Shown in pieces: positions 50,685 through 61,307 of a DNA stretch of 64,000 nucleotides. The position numbers were made by a program, and so were the translations under genes. Location of the stretch: the NCBI RefSeq assembly GCF_023509035.1, contig NZ_CP075583.1, forward strand, positions 2,976,001 to 3,040,000, read 5' to 3'. The DNA comes from Janthinobacterium lividum (GTDB lineage Bacteria > Pseudomonadota > Gammaproteobacteria > Burkholderiales > Burkholderiaceae_D). The notes below the pieces were generated by a model. That model worked only from the letters and a program-made list of their open reading frames with translations. It was not told the origin of the DNA and searched no databases. Numbering within the stretch: the first letter of the stretch is position 1; each line of letters starts with the position of its first letter.

Positions 50685-52544
50685 GTGAGCGACGACGACA
50701 CACCGGTTCCTAATGCGGCCCCCGCAGGCGGCTTGCCGCACGGTATCGTCCAGCGCGACGAGGGCGTGTTCCTTGACTTGTCCCTGGCGCCGGCGCAGCT
50801 GCGCATTGCCGTCGACCAGTTGTTCCAGTCGGGCCAGCTGCTGGCCGGCCTCGATTACGGTTTGTTCCTGCTGACCCTGTTCCATGCCCCCGCGCCCCGC
50901 GCCGCGCCCAAGGGCGACGCCTTGCTGCGCATCGCCGTACGCGTGGCGCCATTCCCACCTCCGCGCCGCGCGCTGTATCAACAGGTCAAGATCCGTGGCG
51001 ACAGCGCCGAGTTTTATTTTGAAGCTTTGTCTCCTGACTCGGATGGCCAGGTGCCGGCGCGGCGCGAGTTTGACGAGCTGGTGGCCGACCTGTGGTGCAA
51101 GGGCGTGCACTACGGCATCGATAGCGCGGCTGTGCGCGCCATGCTCGCCAGCGGCAAGGCCGAGCGCATCACGGTGGCGCGGGTGCTGCCGCCGCAGCCG
51201 GGACGCGACGCCCAGCTCGTTGAAGTGTCGCAAGGTATACACCGCGACGATGCGCCGCGCGAACGCTCCGATGGCCGCCTGGATTTGCTCAGCTTCAAGA
51301 ACCGCTTTCCACAAGTGAAAAAACACGCGCGCCTGCTGCGTCTGCTGCCGGGCATGCCCGGTTTGCCCGGCTACGACCTGGCCGGCACGCTGCTGCCGCC
51401 GCCCGCACCGCTGGAACTGGACCTGCTCACGGTGGCGGGGGCAGGCACGGCGGTCGAGCATTTCAGCGATGGCGATTTCCTCGTCGCCACCCTGGATGGG
51501 TATGTGAATGTCGATGAGCACGGCAAGATGTCGATCGAAAACAAGATCGTCAGCCGCGAAGGCGTCAGCAGCCGCACCACGGGTAATTTGAAGCTGCGCG
51601 CCGCCTACGAGGAGTATGGCGAAGTGCAGGAGCAGCGCCAGCTCGACGGCAGCGATATCACCATCCATGGCGATGTGTATGGCCATCTGCACTCGCATGG
51701 CGGCTTAATTTGGTTACAGCGCAACCTGGTGGGCGGCACGGCATTTAATGAACACGGCGACGTGCGCGTCGAGGGTGTCGCTTCCGGTTCCGTGCTGCAG
51801 GCGCTGAGCGGCGAAGTGCATGTGAAGCGTGCGGAAAGCTGCGTCATCGCCGGCACGCGCGTGGTGATAGACAGCGCCAGCAATTGCGAGATCATTGCCG
51901 ACGAGGTCGTCATCGAACTGGCCGAAGGCTGCGCCGTGGCGGCGCACACCATCCGCATCGGCAGCGCCGGTCCCCGCAAGCAGGTGGAGATGCTGCTGTT
52001 CCCCCTGGTGCCCGATTTGAGCGCCCTGGAACAAAAGATCGCGGAAAGCTTGGCCAAGGCCGCGCAATACCAGCAGGTGCAGCACAAGCGCCAGCAGGAA
52101 ATCGATGCCATCGCGCAATTACCCGAGGTACGCAATTACCTGACCCTGGCGGGCCAGCTGCGGCGCGGCGAATTGCAGCTGCAGCCAACGCAACAGCTGC
52201 AGTACGACAAGCTGGCCGCGCGCATCGCCCCCGTGCTGAAGGAAGTGGCGCGGCTGCGCGTGGAAGTGAAACAGTCGGAAATCCTGCATGCGCAAATGCT
52301 GGCGCTGGTGGCGCAAGTGCGCCAGGAGCGGCAGGCGACGGCTGGCCAGTCGCGCTGTACCCTGGGCCTGGTCGATGGCGAAACGACGGTACGCGCCCTC
52401 GTCGTGCCGCCCGGGCCGGCCAAGGTTTACGACCGGCCGCCAAAAGAAATCAAGGCCTTGTTGCGCAGCGCCACGCCAGCCACGCAGCCCGTGTTCGCGG
52501 ACAGCACTGGCAGCCTGGACTGGACCTACCAGCCGCCGCCGTAA
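50685..52544 (+). CDS. DUF342 / FapA-like protein
   Basis: A 619-residue protein of the FapA (flagellar assembly protein A, DUF342) family. The recognisable core is FPQVKKHARLLRLLPGMPGLPGYDLAGTLLPPP, VATLDGYVNVDEHGKMSIENKIVSREGVSSRTTG, then a right-handed beta-helix-like repeat region (DITIHGDVYGHLHSHGG, VRVEGVASGSVLQALSGEVHV, TRVVIDSASNCEIIADEVVI) and a C-terminal coiled coil. The family is cytosolic and linked to polar flagellum or chemotaxis control in Vibrio and Shewanella; role here unproven. GTG start behind GGGGGAGG. No flagellar genes are adjacent. Confidence 0.82.
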   Translation: MSDDDTPVPNAAPAGGLPHGIVQRDEGVFLDLSLAPAQLRIAVDQLFQSGQLLAGLDYGLFLLTLFHAPAPRAAPKGDALLRIAVRVAPFPPPRRALYQQVKIRGDSAEFYFEALSPDSDGQVPARREFDELVADLWCKGVHYGIDSAAVRAMLASGKAERITVARVLPPQPGRDAQLVEVSQGIHRDDAPRERSDGRLDLLSFKNRFPQVKKHARLLRLLPGMPGLPGYDLAGTLLPPPAPLELDLLTVAGAGTAVEHFSDGDFLVATLDGYVNVDEHGKMSIENKIVSREGVSSRTTGNLKLRAAYEEYGEVQEQRQLDGSDITIHGDVYGHLHSHGGLIWLQRNLVGGTAFNEHGDVRVEGVASGSVLQALSGEVHVKRAESCVIAGTRVVIDSASNCEIIADEVVIELAEGCAVAAHTIRIGSAGPRKQVEMLLFPLVPDLSALEQKIAESLAKAAQYQQVQHKRQQEIDAIAQLPEVRNYLTLAGQLRRGELQLQPTQQLQYDKLAARIAPVLKEVARLRVEVKQSEILHAQMLALVAQVRQERQATAGQSRCTLGLVDGETTVRALVVPPGPAKVYDRPPKEIKALLRSATPATQPVFADSTGSLDWTYQPPP

Positions 52545-52943
52545 TCAGTCGGTGACCTTGCCGCGCGACTGTTTGAGGACGCTGTGCGTGCTCTTGCTGT
52601 CGAGACGGCGCCGCTGCGAGCTGCGCGTGGGCTTGGTGGCGCGGCGCACGGCGGGCAGGAAGGTCACGCTGTCGATGATTTCCTGCAAGCGCCGCAAGGC
52701 TTCTTCCTTGTTCTGCTCCTGGCTGCGCGACTGCTGCGCCTTGAGCACCAGTACGCCATCCTTGCTGATGCGGCTGTCGCGCAGGGCCAGCAAACGCTCC
52801 TTGTACGCTTCCGGCAGCGACGAGGCGGCGATGGGAAAGCGCAAATGGATGGCGCTGGACACCTTGTTGACGTTCTGCCCGCCCGGCCCCTGGGCGCGGA
52901 TGGCGGAAAATTCAACTTCAGCGGGATTGACGAGGTGTTGCAT
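52545..52943 (-). CDS. arfB: Alternative ribosome-rescue factor ArfB
   Basis: A 132-residue peptidyl-tRNA hydrolase that rescues stalled ribosomes without tmRNA. The catalytic loop IRAQGPGGQNVNKVSSAIHLRF has the GGQ of class I release factors, and the C-terminal Lys/Arg-rich tail (RRATKPTRSSQRRRLDSKST, then KQSRGK) is the part that enters the empty mRNA channel. Normal length for the family. Its stop abuts that of the convergent DUF342 gene. Confidence 0.93.
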   Translation of the reverse strand: MQHLVNPAEVEFSAIRAQGPGGQNVNKVSSAIHLRFPIAASSLPEAYKERLLALRDSRISKDGVLVLKAQQSRSQEQNKEEALRRLQEIIDSVTFLPAVRRATKPTRSSQRRRLDSKSTHSVLKQSRGKVTD

Positions 52944-53137
52944 GGCCTGCCTGTGGGGAAACGATGTGGGTATTGTAAGGGAAGATGGCTGCGCCGGCGC
53001 AAGGCCGTGGCCGCATCCGGTGATGTCGTCCTGGAGAATTGATGTTTCTCAACGCCATCTGCGGCGATGCTGGTTAGCATGGGCCAACGTTGCGCCACTG
53101 CGCATCCTGGCAGCGCTTACCGGATGAAAGGAACACC

Positions 53138-53620
53138 ATGCAGCCCACGACTACGCCTGGCGCCGCAACTGCGCAATACCTGACGCAGTACTTGAGTTTC
53201 CGGCTGGGCGGCCTGGAATACGGCCTCGATTACCGTTGCGTGCGGGAATTGCGTCCGCTGAAGGAACTCGACCGCTTTTCCTCGGAAGGGGAAGTGCTGC
53301 ACAGCGTGGCCGTTTCGCGCGGCGTGATCATCCCCATCGTCGACATGCGCGCCGCGTTCGGCAGCGCCCACGGCGCGCCCGATCCGGCCACCGACGTGAT
53401 CATCTTGCAGCTGAGCAATGGCGTGATGGGCATGGTGGTCGATGGCGTCACCGATATCGTCACCCTGGCCGCCAGCGACATCGCCGCCGTGCCCGGCCTG
53501 GGCGAGGCGGAAGCCGATTATCTGCTGGGCCTGGGCACGGTGGCGGGCCGCCGATTGATTCTCGTCGACATCGACCGCCTGATGGCGATCCGCAGCCCCA
53601 GCCCCATGCAGGCAGCCTAA
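53138..53620 (+). CDS. cheW: CheW-like chemotaxis coupling protein
   Basis: A 160-residue CheW-domain protein: YLSFRLGGLEYGLDYRCVRELRPLKEL, then GVIIPIVDMRAAFG and the second half VIILQLSNGVMGMVVDGVTDIVTL with RRLILVDIDRLMAI. It would couple a receptor to a CheA kinase at the membrane. No other chemotaxis genes are adjacent, so it is probably an accessory CheW of a distant system. AAAGGAAC before the ATG of MQPTTTPG supports the start. Confidence 0.88.
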   Translation: MQPTTTPGAATAQYLTQYLSFRLGGLEYGLDYRCVRELRPLKELDRFSSEGEVLHSVAVSRGVIIPIVDMRAAFGSAHGAPDPATDVIILQLSNGVMGMVVDGVTDIVTLAASDIAAVPGLGEAEADYLLGLGTVAGRRLILVDIDRLMAIRSPSPMQAA

Positions 53621-53622
53621 AA

Positions 53623-53648
53623 AAAGACGACCCGAAAGTCGTCTTTGT
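53623..53648. terminator. Bidirectional terminator between cheW and the ABC-F gene
   Basis: AAAGACGAC (53623-53631) and GTCGTCTTT (53638-53646) form a 9-bp stem flanked by A-runs and T-runs, between convergent stops. Confidence 0.75.
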
Positions 53649-53656
53649 GTTTTGCG

Positions 53657-55655
53657 TTAGCCGAGTTTCTCTAACTGATCCTGCAAATCGAGCCATTCCG
53701 CTTCCAGCTGCGCCAGGTCCTTGGTGAAGAAGGTCTGGTCGGCCAGCAATTGCTTCAGCTTGGCCTTGTTGGCAGCGTCGTAGATGGTCGGCTCGCCCAG
53801 CTTGGCTTCCGTTTCCGCCTTTTGCGCGTTGCGCTTGGCAATTTGCTCTTCCTGGCGCTTGATCTTGTTTTCGATCGGCTTGCGCAGGGCGGCGGCCTTC
53901 TGGCGGTCTTCCGCTTCCTGGCGCTTGTCGCGCACGGGTGCGGCAGGGGCGGCGGCTACCGGCGAAGGTACGGAAGAAGTCACAGGGAAGTCCGTCTTGT
54001 TGGCCTTGCCGGCGGCCGGCAGCACGTCCGTTCCTTTGCCCAGCTTGGTCTTGAACAGCCAGTCCTTGTAGTCGTCCAGGTCGCCGTCGAACGGCTGCAG
54101 CTTGCCGTCAGCCACGATGATGAATTCGTCGGTGGTGGCGCGCAGCAAATGGCGATCATGGGAAACGACAACCAGGGTGCCTTCGAACTGGGCCAGCGCT
54201 TCCGTCAGCGCTTCGCGCGTTTCCAGATCCAGATGGTTGGTCGGTTCATCGAGCAGCAACAGGTTCGGACGCTGCCAGACGATCAGCGCCAGTGCCAAAC
54301 GGGCTTTTTCGCCGCCCGAGAACGGTGCAATCGAGGCCGTGACCATGTTGCCGGGGAAGTTGAAGCCGCCCAGGAAGTTGCGCAGTTCCTGCTCGCGCAC
54401 GGTCGGGGCGATCTTCGACAGATGCCACAGCGGCGATTCGTCGTGGCGCAGCATTTCCACCTGGTGCTGGGCAAAGTAACCGATGTTCAAGCCCTTGCCC
54501 ATGGTGGCGTCGCCCGTCAGGGGGCATCAGTTCGCCGGCGATGGTCTTGATCAGGGTCGACTTGCCGGCGCCGTTCTGGCCCAAGAGGCCGATGCGCTGG
54601 CCGATCTGCAGCGAAAACTTGATGCCGTTGACGATGGTCTTGTGCGTGATTTCGCCCGTCGCTTCGTTTTCGATCTTGTAGCCCGCATCGACGTCTTCCA
54701 TCACCAGCAGAGGATTCGGTGCGCTCAAAGGCTCGCGGAATTCGAACGAGAATTCGGCGGCGGCGCGCAAGGGCGCCAGCTCTTCCATCTTCGCCAGCGC
54801 CTTCATGCGGCTTTGCGCCTGGCGGGCCTTCGAAGCTTGCGCCTTGAAGCGGTTCACGAACGATTCCAGGTGGGCACGCTTGCGCTGCTGTTTTTCCAGC
54901 GCGCCGGCGGCCAGGATCATCTGCGCCGCGCGTTGGCGCTCGAAGCTCGAGTAGTTGCCTGAATAGCGTTTCAGCTTGCGTTCGTCGATATGCACGACCA
55001 CGTTGACCACTTCATCGAGGAAGTCGCGGTCATGGGAAATGATCAGCAAGGTACCGGCGTAGCGTTTCAGCCAGTCTTCCAGCCAGATGATGGCGTCCAG
55101 ATCCAAGTGATTGGTCGGTTCATCGAGCAGCAGCAGGTCAGACGGGCACATCAGCGCCTGCGCCAGGTTCAAACGCATGCGCCAGCCGCCGGAAAAACTC
55201 GCCACCGGTTGCTGCATCTGGTCCAGGGTAAAGCCCAGGCCCAGCAGCAATTGCTCGCCGCGCGACTGCACGGTATACGCGTCGGCATCGGCCATGGCGC
55301 TATAGATTTCGCCGATGGCGATACCGTTTTCCGACGTGGCCGGCTCCGATTCCAGGCGCGCCAGTTCCGCTTCCAGTTTGCGCAGGGTGATGTCGCCATC
55401 GATCGCATAGTCGAGCGCGGCGCGGTCCAGCGGCGGCGTTTCCTGCGCCACGTAAGCCACGCGCCATTTGGCCGGAAAATCGATCTCGCCCTGGTCAGGG
55501 TGCAATTCGCCACGCATCATGGCGAACAGGCTCGATTTGCCCGCGCCATTGGCGCCGATCAGGCCGATCTTGTCGCCCGGATTGAGGGTGACATCGACTT
55601 GTTCGAGCAACGGTTTGATGCCGCGCATCAGGCTTACTTGTAGGAAACGTATCAT
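53657..55655 (-). CDS. ABC-F ATPase, YheS-type (frameshift near 54520)
   Basis: A soluble duplicated ATPase of the ABC-F translation-factor family, closest to YheS: start MIRFLQVSLMRGIKPLLEQV, first Walker A GLIGANGAGKSS, signature FSGGWRMRLNLAQAL, Walker B LLLLDEPTNHLDLDAIIWLE, linker, second Walker A GLLGQNGAGKSTLIKTIAGE, signature FSGGEKARLALALIV and second Walker B with LVVVSHDRHLL. The frame breaks right after IAGELMP: the sequence has five G (plus strand 54520-54524) where four would continue as LTGDATMGKGLNIGYFAQHQ. Removing one G gives an intact 665-residue protein. As written, the second half is out of frame. Confidence 0.88.
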
Positions 55656-55703
55656 TTTTTTCTTTGTGTTGTAAATTAAGGCGCTGCGCGCTGACGCCAG
55701 CGT

Positions 55704-56594
55704 TTATGCCAGCTTGAGCTGCTCGGCCGTCAGCAGGAATACCATGTCGTCGCCGGCGCTCGTCGTCAGCCAGGTCAGGCCCAGCTCGCCGAAGGCCGCT
55801 TCCGCGTATGCGCGTTCGTTGCCGATTTCAATCATCAGGATGCCGTCGTCCGTCAGGCGCTCGGCCGCGCCGGCGATGATCTTGCGTACCAGGTCCATGC
55901 CGTCGCTGCCGCCGTCGAGGGCGATTTGCGGTTCGGCCAGGTATTCCTGCGGCAGGGTGCCCATCGACGCGGAATTTACGTATGGCGGGTTGCTGATGAT
56001 CAAGTCGTATTTCTTGGCCGGCACGTTCGCGTACAGGTCCGATTCGATCAAGGTGACGCGGTCCTGCAATTTGTACGTGTCGACGTTGCGCTTGGCCACG
56101 GCCAGCGCGTCGGCGGAAATGTCCACGGCGTCAACGGCGGCGTTCGGGAAGGCGTCGGCCATCATGATGGAGAGGCAGCCCGAACCGGTGCACAGTTCCA
56201 GGATGTTTTCCACGGCTTCCGGTTCCGCCACCCATGGCGAAAAGTATTCAGGGATCAGCTCGGCGATGAAGGAGCGGGGCACGATCACGCGCTCGTCCAC
56301 ATAGAAATTGTACGTGCCCAGCCAGCCTTCCTTGGTGATGTAGGCGGCTGGCACGCGGTCGATGCTGCGGCGGTCGATGACCGTCATCACGCTGGCCACT
56401 TCCGACGGCAGCAATTTGGCGTCGAGGAAAGGTTCGAGCTTGTCGAGTGGCAACTTCAACGTGTGCAGGATCAGATAGGCCGCTTCGTCTAACGCTTCGG
56501 CGCTGCCGTGGCCGAAAAACAGCTTGGCGGTATTAAAACGGGTAACGGCGTAGCGCAGCAGGTCGCGTGGCGTGGAAAACGGGTTCGGGGTCAT
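55704..56594 (-). CDS. prmB: Ribosomal protein L3 N5-glutamine methyltransferase PrmB
   Basis: A 296-residue SAM-dependent methyltransferase that methylates a Gln of ribosomal protein L3. The N-terminal helical substrate domain (RDLLRYAVTRFNTAKLFFGH) is followed by the SAM fold: ENILELCTGSGCLSIMMA (motif I), AVDISADALAVAKRN, and YDLIISNPPYVNSASMG with the catalytic NPPY. VPRSFIAELI is the conserved lead-in. The start MTPNPFSTP gives normal length; the open frame runs on upstream but is not family-like. Downstream of dapE in the same direction. Confidence 0.92.
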   Translation of the reverse strand: MTPNPFSTPRDLLRYAVTRFNTAKLFFGHGSAEALDEAAYLILHTLKLPLDKLEPFLDAKLLPSEVASVMTVIDRRSIDRVPAAYITKEGWLGTYNFYVDERVIVPRSFIAELIPEYFSPWVAEPEAVENILELCTGSGCLSIMMADAFPNAAVDAVDISADALAVAKRNVDTYKLQDRVTLIESDLYANVPAKKYDLIISNPPYVNSASMGTLPQEYLAEPQIALDGGSDGMDLVRKIIAGAAERLTDDGILMIEIGNERAYAEAAFGELGLTWLTTSAGDDMVFLLTAEQLKLA

Positions 56595-56650
56595 GGCATT
56601 CTCGAAAAGACGATGTTCTGGCCCGCCGTGACGGGCCTCGGTATTCTGGT

Positions 56651-58190
<1,540 letters not shown>

Positions 58191-58323
58191 GGGTAGGGCT
58201 AAGGGGAATGAATGCGGTTCGCTTGATCGCGGCGCTTGCGCCAGAGCAAAATGCGATGTTAGCCGCCATTATACAGTCGATGCGCAGTCGATGCGGCAGT
58301 GCAACACGCCCCAGTGCTTTCCC

Positions 58324-59871
58324 CTACACAGGCCGTGGCGCCGTCTTCCCCGATTCTGCCGGACCGAAATGCAGGCCCAGTCGCAAGGCCAGGGCGCGCA
58401 GGGCGCCGCTCTCCTGCAAATGCAGGGCCAGCGCGATGTGGCCGTCGGGGCGCACGAGGTAGGCCGCGTCGCGGCCCAGGCCGGCCAGCTTGGCGGCCAC
58501 GTTATAGGTATAGCAATGCACGGGCAGTTTCAGCACGCGCGCTTCGCCGAGCAGCTCGGGCGCCGCTTCGCCATAGATGTGCAATTGCCAATCCATGCTG
58601 CGCAAGGCCGTGAAATTGTCTTGCGTGCCGTCCGAGAACCATGGCAGGCGGTCGCCGCCCCGCAGGTATTCCGCGTGGCCAGCGGAAAGGGCGCTGTCTT
58701 CATAGCTGATCTGGATTTGCGACACGGTCTGGAACAGCAAACGGCGCGCCCGCCCGAAGCCCGAGAGGAAGGGCAGCGCGTGCGGCACCAGCCAGCGGCG
58801 CAGGAATTGCCCGGCCATGCCTTGCGCGACGATGGCCTGGAAGGCGCGGTCGGTGGTGGCGACGAGTTTGCGGGCAAACACGATGCGCTCGCTTTCATAG
58901 GTATCGAGCAAGGCGTCGTTGCTCTGTCCCCGCAGCTTTTGCGCCAGTTTCCAGGCCAGGTTGACGGCGTCGCCAAGGCCCGTGTTCATGCCCTGGCCGC
59001 CCACGGGGCTGTGCAGATGAGCCGCGTCGCCGAGGATGAAGCAGCGCCGTTCGCGAAACCGCGCCGCCACCCGGTGGTGGACTTTATAGGTGGAAAACCA
59101 GTTGACGTGCTCGACATGGATATTCAGCAAACTTTCCACCTGCTCCCGCACGTCGTCAAAGACGGGCGCCGGCGCGCCATCGGGGCGGTCGGGCAGGATG
59201 CCGATCAGGCGCTGCATGCCGCTGGTGCGCACGGGCAGCATCAGGGCGAAAGAGTTTGCGCCCAAGTGGGCGTGCAAATCCGTATTGTTGCCGGCCACTT
59301 GTGCATCGGCCACGTAGTACAGGTGGTCGTAGGTGCCGCCAGAAAAGTCGAAACCGGCGATTTCGCGGACCTTGCTGCGGGCGCCGTCGCAGCCGCAAAT
59401 ATAGTCAAACGTACAATATTGCCGTTCGCCATCTTTCAGCAGGATGGCTTGCACTTCGCGATCGTCCTGCGTCCACAGGTCCAGCGCCACATTCCATTCC
59501 ACATACACGCCGGCCGCCGCCAGCTTGCTGATAAGAAAGCGTTCATGCTCATCCTGCGGCAGGCTCAGCACGAAAGGGTAGGGGCTCAGCCCTTCGCCGA
59601 TCTCGCCCAGCGCCAGTTTCACCAGCTCTTCTCCCCCTTCATGGATGTGCATGGCATTGATCTTGATGCCCAGGCTGACCAGCTCATCGGCAAAGCCCAG
59701 CTGCTGGTAAAACTCCAGGGTGCGCGCATGCACGGCCATGGCCCGCGACGCCTGCCCGGGACCGCTGTTCTTGTCGATGATGCGGCAATCGACGCCATGG
59801 CGCGCCAGGCGCAGGGCAAGCATGAGGCCGGTAGGACCGGCGCCGACGATCAATACGGGAGGAGTATTCAT
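58324..59871 (-). CDS. FAD-dependent aromatic monooxygenase (PheA/TfdB family)
   Basis: A 515-residue class A flavoprotein monooxygenase. FAD-binding GAGPTGLMLALRLARHGV at the N-terminus, the DG motif CGCDGARSKVREI near residue 160, and the GD motif CFILGDAAHLHSPVGGQGMNTGLGDAVNLAWKL near residue 285, then a thioredoxin-like C-terminal part. Relatives hydroxylate phenols, polyketides or antibiotics such as rifampicin; substrate unknown. It sits inside the dap block, between dapD and the ArsC-like gene, where related genomes usually have nothing (recollection), and downstream of the MORN gene by 55 bases. Confidence 0.86.
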   Translation of the reverse strand: MNTPPVLIVGAGPTGLMLALRLARHGVDCRIIDKNSGPGQASRAMAVHARTLEFYQQLGFADELVSLGIKINAMHIHEGGEELVKLALGEIGEGLSPYPFVLSLPQDEHERFLISKLAAAGVYVEWNVALDLWTQDDREVQAILLKDGERQYCTFDYICGCDGARSKVREIAGFDFSGGTYDHLYYVADAQVAGNNTDLHAHLGANSFALMLPVRTSGMQRLIGILPDRPDGAPAPVFDDVREQVESLLNIHVEHVNWFSTYKVHHRVAARFRERRCFILGDAAHLHSPVGGQGMNTGLGDAVNLAWKLAQKLRGQSNDALLDTYESERIVFARKLVATTDRAFQAIVAQGMAGQFLRRWLVPHALPFLSGFGRARRLLFQTVSQIQISYEDSALSAGHAEYLRGGDRLPWFSDGTQDNFTALRSMDWQLHIYGEAAPELLGEARVLKLPVHCYTYNVAAKLAGLGRDAAYLVRPDGHIALALHLQESGALRALALRLGLHFGPAESGKTAPRPV

Positions 59872-59926
59872 GCCATCCAGTATAGGACAGGATGGCGCAA
59901 GGCTGCGGGACGATTGGAGATGGTGC

Positions 59927-60367
59927 TCAGGCGCTGTTCAGGAGATGCGCGGCGCCGGCAATGGCGCCAATCTGACTGCTTCGCAGTTTTTTCAGCGTTG
60001 CAAATTGCGGGCCTGCTTCATCTATCCGATAGTCCTTGAGCAGAGTGCCCTGCGCGTCCCACACTTGTTCCTGGATACATATTCCGAGTTCATAGTGGCC
60101 ATCGGATTTGCGTGCGCCATTGTCATGCCATTCACGGGCCGTGCCGTGTAGCGCATTCAGGGCAAACCATTCTTCGAGAATAAGTCTGCTTGCAGCCGAC
60201 CATTGCCGGGAGATCCCGCTTTTCTGGCCATCAATAAAACTGGTTTCTGTTATTAATATACCATTAGAATCGTTTTCAAATGCCACGCCGCTAAACGGCT
60301 TGCCGGTGTAGCACATCAGCAGGAAATCCTCTGATGGTTCCAACGCTTCGTAATCGACTCTGGACAT
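59927..60367 (-). CDS. MORN-repeat (YwqK-like) protein
   Basis: A 146-residue protein with MORN-2-type repeats: YTGKPFSGVAFENDSNGILI, SFIDGQKSGISRQW, LHGTAREWHDNGARKSDGHY and ELGICIQEQVWDAQGTLLKDY. Similar proteins are annotated as YwqK antitoxins or immunity proteins. Base composition is visibly more AT-rich than all neighbours (for example the run around 60230-60290), which suggests recent acquisition. A clear ribosome-binding site (TGGAGGTAAAG) precedes the ATG. Confidence 0.7.
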   Translation of the reverse strand: MSRVDYEALEPSEDFLLMCYTGKPFSGVAFENDSNGILITETSFIDGQKSGISRQWSAASRLILEEWFALNALHGTAREWHDNGARKSDGHYELGICIQEQVWDAQGTLLKDYRIDEAGPQFATLKKLRSSQIGAIAGAAHLLNSA

Positions 60368-60411
60368 GCTTTACCTCCAACAGGTGTTGCGCCGGCGTGC
60401 ACAGAAACGAC

Positions 60412-60435
60412 AATGTCCCGCCTAAGCGGGACATT
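60412..60435 (-). terminator. Hairpin after dapD
   Basis: AATGTCCCGC (60412-60421) and GCGGGACATT (60426-60435) form a perfect 10-bp stem with a 4-base loop about 30 bases after the dapD stop; the following T-run is weak. It separates dapCD from the MORN and monooxygenase genes. Confidence 0.65.
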
Positions 60436-60466
60436 CAGGGTGCTGCGTGCGCCTTGCTGCGACTAA

Positions 60467-61294
60467 TTAAATGCCGCGCAGCAACTCGTTGATGCCCGTC
60501 TTGGCGCGGGTTTTTGCATCCACGCGTTTGACGATGACGGCGCAGTACAGCGAGTACTTGCCGTCTTCCGATGGCAGGTTGCCCGAGACCACGACGGAAC
60601 CGGCTGGTACGCGGCCGTAGGTCACTTCGCCCGTGGCGCGGTCGTAGATCTTGGTCGACTGGCCGATGTACACGCCCATCGAGATGACCGAGTTTTCTTC
60701 GACGATCACGCCTTCGACGATTTCCGAGCGGGCGCCGATGAAGCAGTTGTCTTCGATGATGGTCGGGTTCGCTTGCATTGGTTCCAGCACGCCGCCGATG
60801 CCGACGCCGCCGGACAGGTGGACGTTCTTGCCGATCTGGGCGCAGGAGCCGACGGTGGCCCAGGTGTCGACCATGGCGCCTTCATCGACGTAGGCGCCGA
60901 TGTTGACGTAGGACGGCATCAGCACGACGTTCTTGGCGATGAAGCTGCCGCGGCGGGCGACGGCTGGCGGCACCACGCGGAAACCGCCCTTGGCGAAGTC
61001 TTCCTTGGTGTAGTTGGCGAACTTGGTCGGGACCTTGTCGTAGAACTGCATCGTGCCATCCGATGGCAGGACGACGTTGTCTTCCAGGCGGAACGACAGC
61101 AGCACGGCTTTCTTGACCCATTGGTTGACGACCCAGTCGCCCGTGGTTTTTTCCGCCACGCGGATGCTGCCGTTGTCCAGGCCATTGATGACGTGGGACA
61201 CGGCGTCGCGCAGTTCGGCTGTGCCGTTGCCTGGATTGATCTCGGCGCGGTTTTCCCAGGCCTGGTCGATGATGTTTTGCAGTTGTTGGCTCAT
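60467..61294 (-). CDS. dapD: Tetrahydrodipicolinate N-succinyltransferase
   Basis: A 275-residue left-handed beta-helix acyltransferase that succinylates tetrahydrodipicolinate. N-terminal helical domain ([20 protein letters not shown]), then hexapeptide repeats ([86 protein letters not shown]) and C-terminal [15 protein letters not shown]. Length and motifs match E. coli DapD (274 residues). Thirteen bases after dapC, one operon. Confidence 0.95.
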   Translation of the reverse strand: MSQQLQNIIDQAWENRAEINPGNGTAELRDAVSHVINGLDNGSIRVAEKTTGDWVVNQWVKKAVLLSFRLEDNVVLPSDGTMQFYDKVPTKFANYTKEDFAKGGFRVVPPAVARRGSFIAKNVVLMPSYVNIGAYVDEGAMVDTWATVGSCAQIGKNVHLSGGVGIGGVLEPMQANPTIIEDNCFIGARSEIVEGVIVEENSVISMGVYIGQSTKIYDRATGEVTYGRVPAGSVVVSGNLPSEDGKYSLYCAVIVKRVDAKTRAKTGINELLRGI

Positions 61295-61307
61295 GATGAT
61301 GTCTTGT

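Noticed and set aside
53138..53620. Chemotaxis operon with the DUF342 and CheR-like genes
   Set aside because: cheW is an isolated gene with its own terminator, and the CheR-like fragment lies 18 kb away and is truncated.
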